This document shows positions 47,343 through 58,886 of a stretch of DNA of 64,000 nucleotides, piece by piece (position 1 is the first letter of the stretch; each line of letters opens with the position of its first letter). Source of the DNA: Augochlora pura (Eukaryota > Arthropoda > Insecta > Hymenoptera > Halictidae); assembly GCF_028453695.1 (NCBI RefSeq), contig NC_135776.1:19932069-19996068 (forward strand), in the 5' to 3' direction. Under the pieces are notes generated by a model. It did no database searches. It was not told where the DNA came from and worked only from the letters and a program-made list of their open reading frames with translations. Both the position numbers and the translations under genes were made by a program.

Positions 47343-48455
47343 AACTCGTCGAGATTGGCTCGTCCGTCCTTCTTTCTTGTCTACGGTAGGTCTACGGTAT
47401 CTACTATTCAACACCCGGCGGACAAATTGTTTTCCTATACGCCTATCATCTTTAGCCAACCCTCTGTTCAATCGATAGCCCATAGAACGGTAAAGTGGCT
47501 TACCGTACTCGTTTTAGAACCAGCTTCTGAATCCTATTGCGCAATGCGCAGTGGAAACTGGAGCACCCTAAACTATTACCTCGCTATACTGTTCTTGTTC
47601 TTGCTGTTGCTATAAGGTCTTCTGTCCTAGACTAGTTTCAACAAGGCCCTAGGAAGATAATGCCAACGGGTAACTACTTAAGCCCCCTTCCGGGGGGGAG
47701 TTTGTAAACAGTCTACCGGCTGCTAGATAGTTTTGTTTTCATATTCCTAGACAGTTTCGTTTTCTGTTCTACGGTCTCCGTAGAGACGGCATCGCGAAAT
47801 GGTAATTCGCGACACGTATAGTGAATTCTCGCGAATTGTCCTTAGTTTGTAAATAAAGCGGACAATACAGGTAGAGAAGGTATGTTTAAAATAGTGAAAG
47901 TCGGTGTCGGCGAAAGATCTATATTTTATACAATTTTATATTTTACTTCGTTTAATTTCGCAATTGTTTTGTACGGCGTACGCGTGATTTTTACGGGCTA
48001 AACAGTATGTAAATGAAGACAAATTATAATAACTATAGTATGAAAAATTCCATACTACACAGTTTATTGATCCGAGAAATCATTTCTTGAAGCACAGACA
48101 TCTATGAATGAAACTCGCTTTGGGAAAAGTGTGTTGAAATAAAGGTATGGAATTTTGTATGCTCTCTTAAAAATCCGATATTTCATATGCACCAATTTAA
48201 TAGTATTAAAAAGTATCGAATCACTGTGTATCGTTGTTCGAGTCGTAGCATTGACGTACCGAGGATGAGAATGGCGATCGCGGGGGTGGATGGGAACGAC
48301 GTCGAGGAAAAATACGCGGCTCGCCGTGAGTCGTGGTTCGCGATACGAGTCGAAGGAAAGACGTAACACGCCGACGGATGAACGGAGAAGGCAGAACGGC
48401 GCGTGGGAGCAGAAACAGATTCCGAAGACCATAACATAACCGGTTTGCACACGTC

Positions 48456-48456
48456 G

Positions 48457-48482
<26 letters not shown>
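48456..48482. repeat. (CT)n microsatellite
   Basis: About 13 CT units followed by CACTCACTCTCT. Confidence 0.9.
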
Positions 48483-48487
<5 letters not shown>

Positions 48488-49784
48488 ACTCTCTATCTGT
48501 TTCTCCGAGAGCTTAATGCGCCTCCGGCTAACCTAAGTCACTCGGGATGGGGTTAAGTAACCTCCAGAATTGCCGAGAAATATTCATCGACCCACGTCCA
48601 CCCTGTCTTCCCATCTCTCCGGCATCGATTTTTAATAGTCTTAATGATGGGTAGGCGGATAAGAGGATAGACGGATAGGTATTGCTGGAACCCGACCGAA
48701 TGAGATTTCCCTATCGTGCTCCGGGGCACCTAGAATCCCCCTCTCTCTCTCGCTCTCTCTCGCTCTCTCTTCCTTCCTGAGATTTAATATTAAATCTCTC
48801 TTGCCATTCGATTCGACCGGCCGTAGATTTTTGTTGCGACCCGGCTGCGACACGATCGGTCAAATGTCACTCGTCGGGCGCGTGGGCCTGAATTAATAAA
48901 GGGCAGATCTATTAGATGTATCAACAATAGATAGGTATATCACTTCGAGTGGGCGTATCAACTCTCGTTGGTGCATGAGAGACATTTGTAAATGAACTCT
49001 TTGAACGGTGAACGGACTTTGACTTCCTGGAAGCGGACAGTTTACGATGCAATGTCTTAATAATATAATAATAATATAATAATAAATATAATATTTAGTG
49101 AGTGGAATCGGCTCGAGGCGTTCCAAAAATTTCGCTAAAGCTTAGAGTACAGAAATGTCGAAGTAGCTAGCCGAAAGAGCTAGCTATAATAATTATAGCA
49201 AGCTATAAAAGAGCACTAAAGAAACCATGATGTTGAAGAGTTTCCACTGAAAGAATTACGGGCGATTATGGTTGGAGTTGACTAGAGGGTCGTGGCACGA
49301 TTCCAAAAATTCGCAAGCGTTATCGCGGGATTTGGATCGAGCGGTAGCGAGCGGTGCGCGTGCATCGATGCCGCGTAAGCAGTATTGATCGGGCAGGTGT
49401 ATTACACCGCGCCGGCGGGCCCAGAAGATGGCGTAGAGCACGGAGAGAGGATCCTTCGACATCATTGGCCAAGCTCTGCCCGAAAACCTTTCTTCTCATG
49501 GAGATTCAAAAATTTATTTTCCTGTTGCTCGGTTACGTCGTCTTCGTTCTTCTTCGTCCCTCGCGGCGCGGCGTGGCGTCTTCGTTCGATTCATCACCGA
49601 GTCGTTGGCGTTCGCCTTTGTTGCATCTTCGGACGTTGCTCCGGCCGCCCCTCCTTCAATCGTGCTCACCGAACCTCCGTTGCAGCAAATGGTCAACAAT
49701 CTAGCAAGTCTGCCAGAACTATCGATGCTTCACGCTTGATCGCTAACCCCTCTCTCCGTTCTTCCTCTACCTTGCTTCCTTGCT

Positions 49785-49845
49785 TTCCTTCCATCCTTCC
49801 TTCCATCCTTCCTTCCTTCCTTCCTTCATTCCTTCCTTCCTACCT
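49785..49845. repeat. (CCTT)n tetranucleotide
   Basis: About fourteen CCTT units with CCAT and TCAT interruptions; pyrimidine-rich on the plus strand. Opposite strand composition to the (GGAA)n tract at 28474. Confidence 0.9.
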
Positions 49846-50179
49846 TCGTTCCCGGTGCGGTCAGCTAGATCCTAGATCCCCCGGCAGAGGTATTAATAGG
49901 CATAGTTCCGAAAGTGGGTATAGTTCTCTCCCGGGCATCCTTAAGTTTCCGTGGAATCATACGACGATCGAGATAGGTTACTCTCTGATGGAAGCGCATC
50001 GGTGCAATGGATTCCCTGCATTAGCCGCCGCATCTGAAATGGCCGATCCCGCTGATAGCCCTTGCGGGAGTGTGCCCGCTACGATCGGGATAATAGCAGG
50101 TCGTTCGATCGCTCGAAATATTCTGAAATTATTCGTTCTTTGTGCATTACTGCGGAACAACGTTCTGCGTTATTACCGT

Positions 50180-50440
50180 TTAATTATTTTCACTCGAGCG
50201 ACGCCTCTGAGACGCTAATAAAAATTGCTGTGTCATTTCTAAAATAATTTTGACGTTATTATAGAGCGACTAGATTTTATATTATCATAGAGATTGTAAA
50301 ATATAAATTGAACTGAGTCATTGAAAATGGCAATTAGCTTATATAATATATATAAATATATAGAAATAAATAATAATTATAATAAATATATATATAAATA
50401 TAATATAATAGCTGGAATGGCTCAAAGTGTAAAGGGTTAA
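50180..50440 (+). mobile_element. TTAA MITE, family A (diverged)
   Basis: Left end TTAATTATTTTCACTCGAGC keeps the TTAA and CACTCGA but has lost CCC; right end GGCTCAAAGTGTAAAGGGTTAA is clearer. Interior GACGCCTCTGAGAC and AAAATAATTTT fit family A. Length 261 bp. The (TA)-rich stretch at 50341-50410 lies inside it. Confidence 0.7.
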
Positions 50441-50851
50441 TTCTCCCATTTTCAACGGTGAAAGTTCCATAAAAAGCACTCGCTTCGTTTAATTTAGCCG
50501 TTCGATACTTTTCTTCTGGCACTTCGCAGACGCGAATCAACGTCGACGCATCGCAATACATTCGATATCCGGACGAATTATTTGGGAGACACGGCAGTCA
50601 AAGTGTTCAAATATTGAACGACGTGCTGCTGGTTTCGAGCACTGACAGTCCGCAAATATAAATTTCGGCGGTGTATTATAGAATATATACGTCGCCGTTC
50701 GAAACGCAGGATGCAACGGTATTGCCGTCGGTGTCTCCATAAAGATTCTATAGGGTGCCCTAAAAATCACTGTTGTGGGATCATATTTCCTCTCAGATTT
50801 TACGAATTATATTTGCAAGTTGCATAGAAGGCTATCCAAGTAGCAAACGAG

Positions 50852-51066
50852 TTAACCATTTGCTAAAATAACTCATCTAACATATAGCATTTCCATTTCA
50901 TACGACAAAATGTATTTTATGCATATAAAATTGAATCTTGTAACTCGTGCAACAACAGTTTTAATAATTTTCGAAATCTAATTTTTCATAATATAAAAAC
51001 TATTTATGGAGCGTCTGTAATAATATAAGCGGCGCCTCAGAGTCACCACCCGAGTGCAAACGATTT
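50852..51066 (-). mobile_element. TTAA MITE, family A, minus orientation (diverged)
   Basis: Left TTAACCATTTGCTAAAATAA and right CCTCAGAGTCACCACCCGAGTGCAAACG. The right edge no longer reads GGGTTAA. The GAGTCACC segment is the inverse of the usual GGTGACTC and fixes the orientation. Interior CATTTCCATTTCATACGACA matches the copy at 41571. Confidence 0.65.
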
Positions 51067-52260
51067 GAGCAATCGAGATGATTGACTCGTCTGACACGCG
51101 TTCAATATACATACGTCATCGCTTCGACCGCGATCGAACGGTTTCAACCTAACGCCCTCGTAATCAAATTATCAGGCAAGGGAAAAGAGAGGATAAATCA
51201 AGAAAGCGAGCAGCCCCCAATAAGCCGGAGTAGCGAAATCAATCTCCGCGGCGAGGATCATTCGAGCGTAGGAGCCGATCGGAAGACGTCGCATCCCCGA
51301 GCCTGCTCAATTTGTGTTATGATATCAGAGGATAGAGAGCCGGGCGGGCCAGCCCGCAACCTTTCCACTCAATCACCATTATCCATCGGTAGCGAAGAGC
51401 GCATCGCGCGTTCGAACGGGAATGGAACCCGAACGGTGGGGATCGGTTCTATTTCGAGAATTCGGTCACCGATCGACGATTATCCGCGCGCGCGCGCGCT
51501 CGCGCTCGGTGCGCTCGGTGCGCCGTCCGAGTGCATAATTCTGGAGATATTCGCGGGGATTTCGCATTTCCTAATTGAGCCGGCTCGCCACACCTGCCGG
51601 CGCGCTATCAGTTTTAATTCAAAGTCATTTAATCAATTCGGCCAGGCGGCATTGAATCAAAACGTCCGACCGGTCCGTTACCATAGGCCAAACACTCGCG
51701 CGTCCCCCTCTGCACGCGCCTCTGCGTCGCTGTATGCTACTATGTGGCTCGTCGCTATGGACGTGCGTTTCTGTTGATGTGTGTGTGCTGCAGGGCTAGC
51801 GTCGGCCATCTCGCGCGTTGCCGCACGCTCACCCTCTCCGCCGCCGTGCCCGCTCCTCCCTGCGCCCTGCTACCACCCCCCGTTTACTGTCTACGCAATG
51901 AATTAATCAGGCAGAGTGATGAGGGACGCGGAACCGCGCGCCGCTACATACCGATGTGTCCGAACCTGAGGACGTTCGACGAGGATTCTGTGTCGATACG
52001 CTCTCGTCTCTTAACGAAAGCAATGTGTAACGCGACCGCCGCGATGCGAGAGGGATCGACGGAGGAGGGGCGAACGCGATGAATTTCGGCAGGCCCGCTC
52101 CGACAATTATTAATGAGCTCCGCCCAGCGCGATGATAATAGCATCGCGATGGAAATCGTTTCAGCCGAGGACCAGCGACGATAATCTTTATTCTATGCCC
52201 AGCTGTGGCGTTTCATTCGTTTTCAACCCCCCGGCTCGTTCAGATTGCTTGTTGTTCGTT
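51067..52260. other. Gene-less CpG-rich DNA
   Basis: A plus-strand frame of 231 codons (51082-51777) with no domain and a CGCG run at 51487-51502. Stops are rare because of CpG richness. No transposon end recognised. Confidence 0.5.
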
Positions 52261-52518
52261 TTAACCCTTTGCACTCTTTGAAGCCATTTGAACCGTAAAT
52301 GTACGTCGGAAATTTTCTGATAATTTCCGAGATCATTTTCCTGGCACACAGTGTTCCTATTCTATGCACAAAGTGCACTTTTATGCGCGCGAAATTGATT
52401 CAACAGTTTCAATGCTCGACAATTTTTTTAAATCTGAACTTTATTGTTATAGAAATGATTTTGGAATAGACAAATTTTCGTTGCGTCTCAGAGTCACTAT
52501 CCGAGTGCAAAGGGTTAA
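52261..52518 (-). mobile_element. TTAA MITE, family A, minus orientation
   Basis: Starts TTAACCCTTTGCACTCTTTG with AAGCCATTTGAACCGTAAAT, ends CTCAGAGTCACTATCCGAGTGCAAAGGGTTAA-like sequence with intact TTAA at both edges; 258 bp. Confidence 0.85.
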
Positions 52519-52901
52519 ATGTCCAGAGATTCTGAGTTTTTATTAAAAGTTTTGATGCGTCGATAGTGGAATAAAAGTGGATAAAATCTGTGGTCGGGTG
52601 ATTTGCATCGTCGTCGAGCAAGTTTTCTTAAATACCGTAATGCGCGGGCTTCTCTTGCGATTATTATTCAAAAGAGAATTTATAAAGTTCTTTAATAGAC
52701 CGTGCGAATAGGGCACGGTGTTGAAAGACTTCTTACACGTAAAGCGTTAATAGTAATTTGTGCTTTGACCTTTGAAGGGGCAGAGGTATGGTTAGGTGAC
52801 TTCTTGATGGAATTTTTATATTCTCGCTCTTGCAACAAGCTCCGTTTGAGAATAAGGATAATCTAGTCATTATTTTTATAATTCCGCAGGAAAATACATT
52901 A

Positions 52902-53266
52902 AGTATTTTTAATTATTCCAAATGTCGATGCTACATTTTATTCAAGGTACTGTCAAATCGCGAGAAAAAATCGTAGATCACTTTTCGAGGTGTCATTGCA
53001 AAGGGTGAACTTTACTTTATAAGATAGAATTAACGCCGTTACGCAGAAAAATTTTTACAACTCGGTGCGGTCGTCAGAATTCATCAAACTCGTGAAGTAT
53101 TTTTAATTATGAAAATGTCGATGGTACACCTTCATTCAAAGTACTGTCAAATCGCGAGAAAAAATCGTAGATCACTTTTCGAGGTGTCATTGCAAAGGGT
53201 GAACTTTACTTTATAAGATATAATTAACGCCATTACGCAGAAAAATTTTTACAACTCGGTGTAAAG
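52902..53266. repeat. 193-bp tandem duplication
   Basis: Two units with an exact 193-bp offset share AAGTATTTTTAATTAT, then a block of about 80 identical bases beginning TACTGTCAAATCGCGAGAA, then AATTAACGCC(G/A)TTACGCAG. Each unit contains TCATTGCAAAGGGTGAA, which resembles the right end of a family A element, so the unit probably includes a MITE fragment. The near identity marks a recent duplication. Confidence 0.9.
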
Positions 53267-53889
53267 TCCTCTGAACGGAAACAATGATCTCTAAGCGAGA
53301 CGAAGAGTAATAGAAAGAATTAGCTTTGAGTTGACGCAAAAGAATAGAGAACTGGATGAAGGGTTAAACCAGTTCAGTGAGAAGTGTGTAGTAGGCGTAT
53401 CTGATCACAGAACGTAGAGGACCGACCAAAGCCGAAGCGGGGGTCGTCGGGCAACGGGACTTGTCAAATTCGTAGCTCCCTGCAATCACGCCGCCATGCC
53501 AAAATGCCAATGCCAGTATCCGGCGCGAGGCGTAAGACGTCGGGTTCCGGAGGGAAGGGAATCGTTCGCATTCGCGGCGTGCTATATCGAGAGCTATAGA
53601 ATGATTGCAGGACACACAGCGAAACAGTGTCCGTTCTATGCCGACCGCTCAGCTCCCCGGTCGACGTTGATTTCTCGCAAACGTCTGTAAGGGACGTTGC
53701 AGCAGCGTTTCTTCTGTAAAAGACGTCCGGTGGAAGAATGCATCGACGACAGACAAATCGAACATAGGCATTACTATTGTACGTGGGAATGATCGATCCG
53801 TAACCATCGCGTTGCCTTTCAAGGCGCACTCTCGACTCGAGCTAGTCCTTTTCTTTTCGTCGGCGTTCGAGTATCCGGTCGATACCTTG

Positions 53890-53922
<33 letters not shown>

Positions 53923-54245
53923 ATTCCTCCCCGGCCTGTCTTTCTCCAGGAAAGATCTTATCTGCCAGAAACGCGACGACCTACTTCCACTGTCGAGTCA
54001 TGCGATATCAGAGATCCGCGGGAGTGATTTATATAGTCGAAAACTACTTCGCGCCGGATAGAATCTAATCTTTTCAATACCGCCGGTTCTCTGGCCGCTC
54101 ATAAAATCGTTATGAGGAAAGTTCGACGGACAATGAGAACGCGTTGCTCGTTAACACGGGGCCGTGAATCGTCGAAACAAACGCCTAACATTTTCAAATC
54201 CACAAAAACTGTCCTCTGGACCGTATCAAGCGAAACGTTACCTAT
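53267..54245. other. Gene-less DNA
   Basis: Unique sequence with a CT tract at 53891-53917. TGTCTTTCTCCAG at 53938-53950 is an isolated 3' splice-site match; the frame behind it is short and unrecognised. Confidence 0.5.
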
Positions 54246-54460
54246 TTAACCCTTTACAGTCGAATGGTGGCTCTAAAAATTATCATGCCACGTTTTAAAA
54301 TAATCTTTATCAAATTTACTAATATTTAAAAAATTATCTCTTACATACGTCATGAAATTCAATTTTATTATTTAGAAAATGCTCCGGGCTATGTAAAATG
54401 GAAAAACTGTGTGGTTTTTTTGGTTTTCCAGTTGAAATGCCTTCGACTGCAAAGGGTTAA
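54246..54460 (+). mobile_element. TTAA MITE, family A
   Basis: Starts TTAACCCTTTACAGTCGAAT and ends GCCTTCGACTGCAAAGGGTTAA, TTAA at both edges, 215 bp. Its CAGTCGA variant (instead of CACTCGA) is shared with the copies at 41571 and 33507 and may define a subfamily. Confidence 0.9.
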
Positions 54461-56512
54461 TTGCCTGTAATGTCTAGAATCGCAAGCAAGAGAGTATTAT
54501 ATTTTTTTACAATTAATAAAAGACGTTGGAAAGAAATAAAATATATAAAATTATAAATGTATTGTATAGTTGGAATTTGTGGAAAACAGTTTACGTTTCT
54601 ATGTTCAAGGAACGAAATAGCGCGGCGATCAAAAATCGACGTTTTCGCCGACTGATTAACTAATTCGTGTAATCAGCCGTCCCTATGGGATTACCGATGC
54701 ATGGTATCTAGTACCGTAGAGCGAAATACTTCTCTCTCTCTCTCTCTCTCTAACTCGATTTCCGAGCGGACCCGATGTAAACGTTGCTCCATCAATCAGA
54801 CGGCTATATACCGCAGTCATGAATGTCTCGTTTAATTCAACCGAAAGTTTCCATTTGATTTGAAATTAACGGCATTATGTCCGCTACAGCGTCGGCTAGT
54901 TTATTTTACAATTAATTACCGCGTCAAAGTTTATCACCGGGCTAGTCAGAATATCCCAGGCTGAGCGGGCCGCGGCGGCGGTCGGCGGCATATTTCACCG
55001 GGATATATTCTCTGTTTCCTTTTTGCGCGCGCTCCGATTCCCGCTGTTTGCCGGGTTTTAACAACGCTGCGCCGGCTGTCAGCGAAACGGGAACGGAAGG
55101 CTCGTCGAAGCCCCTCGACGCGGGTCGAATGGAAAAGCACTCCTTTCCATTAATTTCTGTAACGATTCATTTGGTTTGGTAATTTGCGAGGCATTCGTCG
55201 GTCGACGCGAATAAAGGAGAACTGTCCGTCATTGGTAACTGTTTAAAAGACAGCCCATCCCCCCTTTTTCGGGCATCGCGGTGTTTCGATCGAACCATTT
55301 GTACAGTTTTTGACGTTGCCCGATATTACGCAAGTAAACAGCCGCGTCCCGGGGCTTCTTTGTGTTTCCGCTTCTTTGATCCTCGGAACAGGAAACAGGC
55401 GCGTTTCAACCACCCGTGTACAAGTATAATCCTACCACCGCCTATGAAAAGGGCAGGAACATGTAACATCATTGAGGAGAGGTTCTCCAACATCGATGCC
55501 GCTTGTGCTAACGCAAAATTCGTCACTCGGCTGCCTAGTCCGGCGTTTCGAGCCGCTCGCGTTCGATCCTAAAAACACGTTCAAATCTCAATCGTTCGGT
55601 AACGCGCGTAATTGAAACTAACACACGTTCCACCTTTTCTATTCAATCGAACATTCGGCATAATTAAATCGATGCATCTTCTCCGTTCAATCACATATTT
55701 AGCATAATTATGCATTATCAATCACCATCGTTTTATATTAAGTTCGATCAATTTTCGAGATGCAAGCTACATCCTCTAAAATTGATAAAATCAGCTGATT
55801 TAGACAGTTTGAGATAATGATGCTCTTGCAACAAATACTCGATCCTTACAACATTGTTCACCGGCCACAACTCGTCTATTTCAATTTATAAAATCCGGAG
55901 CGATATAGAACAATCCAAGCTTAGTACAATATAAGTTTATTTGATTTAATCTACATTGCTTTAATTTCACATTCAATTATGAAATGATAGCAGCCGACGT
56001 GAAATCGTTGCTGTATAAAATTGTCTGCGCGTGAAATAATTGATATATTGCGATCGTGACAGACCCTAAAAGGAAAATGCCGGAAAAATGTGTTAATATT
56101 ATTTTAGCAAAATCACATTATTCTTAACTAGTCTATAGTCAAAACCATTATAATCAAAAGCATTATAATTAAAAATATCCTAACAGTAAAAGTTAGAATG
56201 CCGGTGCAAAAATGTTGGTAAACGGTTGCGCAGGTGATCGACAGGGTGGACAGTTTTTCGTCGGGTGGCGCGCAAACAGCGCAGAGGCCGTCCATTTGCT
56301 TGTCCAGTTTTCGGACAGCGGTGTCCCCAAAGGCAATCGTCGATGCAGGAAACACCCGGAAGCGGTGCCGCGCGCGCGCGGGTTATAGAACCCGCCACGG
56401 AATCGGCACCGACCGACCGACCGACAGACCGACCGACCGGCGCGACGCTGAATCTCGGGCACGAGGTTATTAAACCAGCCAGGTGCGCGCCGTGCCACAG
56501 AGCTACACACAC
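54461..56512. other. Gene-less DNA
   Basis: CT tract at 54732-54752; CpG-rich at 54940-55330, AT-rich at 55600-56190; GACC tetranucleotide at 56412-56440. No gene, RNA gene or transposon end recognised. Confidence 0.55.
56412..56440. repeat. (GACC)n tetranucleotide
   Basis: About seven GACC units with one GACA interruption. Confidence 0.85.
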
Positions 56513-56568
56513 AGAGAGAGAGAGAGAGAGAGTACAGAGAGCCAAGAGAGAGAGAGAGAGAGAGAGAG
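56513..56568. repeat. Two (GA)n tracts
   Basis: GA runs at 56513-56532 and 56546-56568, separated by TACAGAGAGCCAA. Confidence 0.9.
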
Positions 56569-56830
56569 CCCTATACACAAAGTAGTCGCCATCCAATTAT
56601 CCGTCGCGCAAGATCGATCCTCGTGATCGATAGTCGGCTAATCCTCGCGGCCGCCGCCGGTCTCTGCTCTCGTTTGTTTCCCACGACCGCGTGCAGCGTG
56701 TAGCCTGCACGATGGTAGACTGTCGACTATAGCCACGGGCAAATCGTCGAGATTCTCGAATGTCTCGTGTTCGAGTCCGAGTTCGAGTCCTAGCCGATTG
56801 TCTTCGTTGTTAAGCGACGCCACTTCGTCA

Positions 56831-56873
56831 CGGCGAGACTCGGCGACAGTCGAGTTGTCGCCGAGTCTCGCCG
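56831..56873. other. Perfect 18-bp inverted repeat (hairpin)
   Basis: The arm CGGCGAGACTCGGCGACA (56831-56848) is followed by a 7-base loop and its exact inverse complement (56856-56873). Two G-T wobble pairs could tighten the loop further. There are no TTAA or TA edges, so it is not an obvious MITE. At 43 bases it is shorter than a typical insect microRNA precursor. It lies next to a small GTTCGAGTCC/GAGTTCGAGTCC duplication (56768-56792). Confidence 0.9.
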
Positions 56874-56947
56874 GATAGAATACTAATGATGCGACGATTG
56901 TTAAGTTACGATTACTAGGTCTTTTGCTGGGATTCGTGGATACTTCA

Positions 56948-57243
56948 TTAACCCTTTCGACACGAGCGCTGAATATATTCGGCATCCATATGATGACTGG
57001 TATGGATGAGTCATGTATCTGACGTCCATTTGACCGGTATTAATAACAGAATTTTATATAAATATCTCTTAATATTTATAATAAAATCTGCAGCTGTTGT
57101 ACATAATTAACGACTAACCCTTTCTATACAAGCGCCGGATATATCTGACGTTCATGCGATGTCCATTTGACGACCGGTATAAATAACAGAATTTTATATA
57201 AGTGTCTCTCAATATTTATAATAAAATCATAATTAACGACTAA
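56948..57243. mobile_element. TTAA element, family C, as a tandem pair
   Basis: The first unit starts TTAACCCTTTCGACACGAGCGC at 56948 and the second starts CTAACCCTTTCTATACAAGCGC at about 57114. Both continue with TATAT(T/C)-GGC/GACG-TCCAT and TAACAGAATTTTATATAA and end AATTAACGACTAA (57105-57117 and 57231-57243). No inverted right end GGGTTAA is seen, so these may be two truncated copies or a tandem duplication. Confidence 0.6.
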
Positions 57244-58515
57244 AGTAGACATTTCTCTTATCGATGAAAAAATATCGGAAGATTAGAGTAATTATCGATG
57301 CTGTGGAAAGAATTGTCAGAATACGGCCCCTTTGAAGAGAAGCTAAAAGAATGAAAAATAAGCTGGTATTAAAAAGCTAGGATTTCAAAAATGTCTTATC
57401 AATTTCTCTACCAGACGAAAGGATCGAAAGCTTTGAACGCAGTGGCTTTACCGAAAGAACTTTCGGCGCCGAAATCGAACGTTCCTCGAAATCTTGATTA
57501 CAGGGGCGCGTCGACTGATTCTCAATTTGGCGACGTCGAGGTTCAAAGGCGGCCGCGACGGAAGTGATATTCGCAGGTACAAGGGAACGGTTCTGGTTTT
57601 CTCGGGAACACCGCCGGGAGGACAATCGGCCGTCTTCGCGGAAAGCATTAAGAGCCTGGGACACCGCGACGCGACCGCAGCTCCCGTTGCCTCTGCGATT
57701 CGAAAATATGAAATTAGAGACCCTATCCAATCGAGGAAATGAACTACGCCGGCGGTCTCTCGCGAAACTATGTAAACAGAGGAAGAGAAGAAGAAGAGAG
57801 AACGAAAGAGAGAGAAAGAGAAAGAGAGCGGTGCTCTGTTTCCGTAGTTTCTGTAGCGTTCGACAAAAAGATTTTAATTTCCGGTGAGAGAAAGCGGAGG
57901 CGAGGTTGCTCGATGCTCGGCTGCTGTGCTCCACAAAAGAAATATTACCGTGACTTAACGGCCCGCATATTACCGTTCCCAACGTATTACCGCGACCACG
58001 CTGTACCACCCTGCCCCTCCGGCTTCCGTGTTGTTTAGCATGCTCTGTCAACGGGTTCAAGCGGTATCGCCGCGGACCTAAATATCCTTTTTTTCCCCCT
58101 TTTTCCAGTCGGTTTCGCGCACGCATCGCGCACGAAACGCGTCGCGACGGAGAGCCATTACCGCCGCCACCGCCGCCGCCGCGTTTCACGGCTGCCCCTC
58201 TCGGCCAACCGGGCGCGAGCCTTGTTTTCTTTCGATTCAAAATCTACGTGACGTTTTTACCGTGCTTCGCGTCGACGCCGCTTCTGTTATTACTGTTTTT
58301 CCACGTGGGCATTGTCGGCCGAGCGTGAAGAATGTAACGAGAGGTTTTATTGTCCGCGAAGGAAACACGGCGAACAACAATTTCACGATCAAGTGCTTTG
58401 TTCGACGTGCTAACAAGCTGTTTAGCGTTTCTCGTTCGGAGAAGTAACAGGCGGAAATGATAAGGATTAACAGGAAATTACAGATTCGAGTATCTTCTTC
58501 GCTACGCTTTTATGT
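57244..58515. other. Gene-less DNA
   Basis: CpG-rich with a GA/GAAA patch (57781-57830). The 287-codon minus-strand frame over 57377-58240 has antisense partners of about 100 codons and crosses low-complexity sequence at both ends. No domain is recognised. Confidence 0.5.
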
Positions 58516-58722
58516 TTAACCCCTTGCCGTACTTTAACGAGTCAGGGCTGACTAATATATATCATTAATTAAATTATTATCATAATTTTTTATGACTTTA
58601 AGGGCTGAAATAATTGTAAGCACACTATAAATATTAATTTTATTTCTACTACAAGAAATTATTCCAATCGAAAATTATTTAATCATTGTAACTCCGAAGA
58701 TAAAAGTACTGCAAGGGGTTAA
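58516..58722. mobile_element. TTAA MITE, family B
   Basis: Left end TTAACCCCTTGCCGTACTTT, right end AAGTACTGCAAGGGGTTAA, TTAA at both edges, 207 bp. The left interior keeps AACGAGTCAGGGCTGAC. The right interior aligns with the relic at 8390. The ends match each other in about 15 of the outer 18 positions. Confidence 0.85.
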
Positions 58723-58822
58723 TGCAAATTTGTTAAAAATAGTTGATGGACAATTGTCTACGTAGATTTAAAAATTGCTAGAGAGACCGCTGCTATTATG
58801 GAGAATTGCCGCAAAAATTGCC

Positions 58823-58825
<3 letters not shown>

Positions 58826-58882
<57 letters not shown>
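58826..58882. repeat. (GA)28 microsatellite
   Basis: Perfect GA run of about 57 bp, followed by GATGGACGGATGGATGG. Third long GA tract of the window. Confidence 0.95.

Positions 58883-58886
<4 letters not shown>

Larger units (their letters stand above)
47343..50179. other. Gene-less DNA
   Basis: CT tracts at 48456-48482 and 48738-48772, an AT-rich run at 49055-49098, a CCTT tetranucleotide at 49785-49845. The plus-strand frame 49385-50218 (277 codons) has the CCTT repeat in its middle and ends inside the next TTAA element, so it is judged spurious. Confidence 0.55.

Noticed and set aside
49385..50218. 277-codon plus-strand open frame
   Set aside because: It contains the CCTT tetranucleotide tract in its middle, ends inside a TTAA element, and has no domain or conserved motif.
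50748..50784. TAGGGTGCCCTAAAAATCACT resembling a DNA-transposon end
   Set aside because: No inverted partner and no clear match to the mariner-type ends at 9162 or 26865.
51082..51777. 231-codon plus-strand open frame
   Set aside because: No domain, no splice context, CpG-rich composition explains openness. Kept only as a region note.
56768..56792. GTTCGAGTCC twice, resembling tRNA T-loops
   Set aside because: It is a small local duplication without the rest of a tRNA.
57377..58240. 287-codon minus-strand open frame
   Set aside because: Arg/Ser-rich with poly-Gly at the start, overlapped by several plus-strand frames, no recognisable similarity. Stop scarcity follows from CpG richness.
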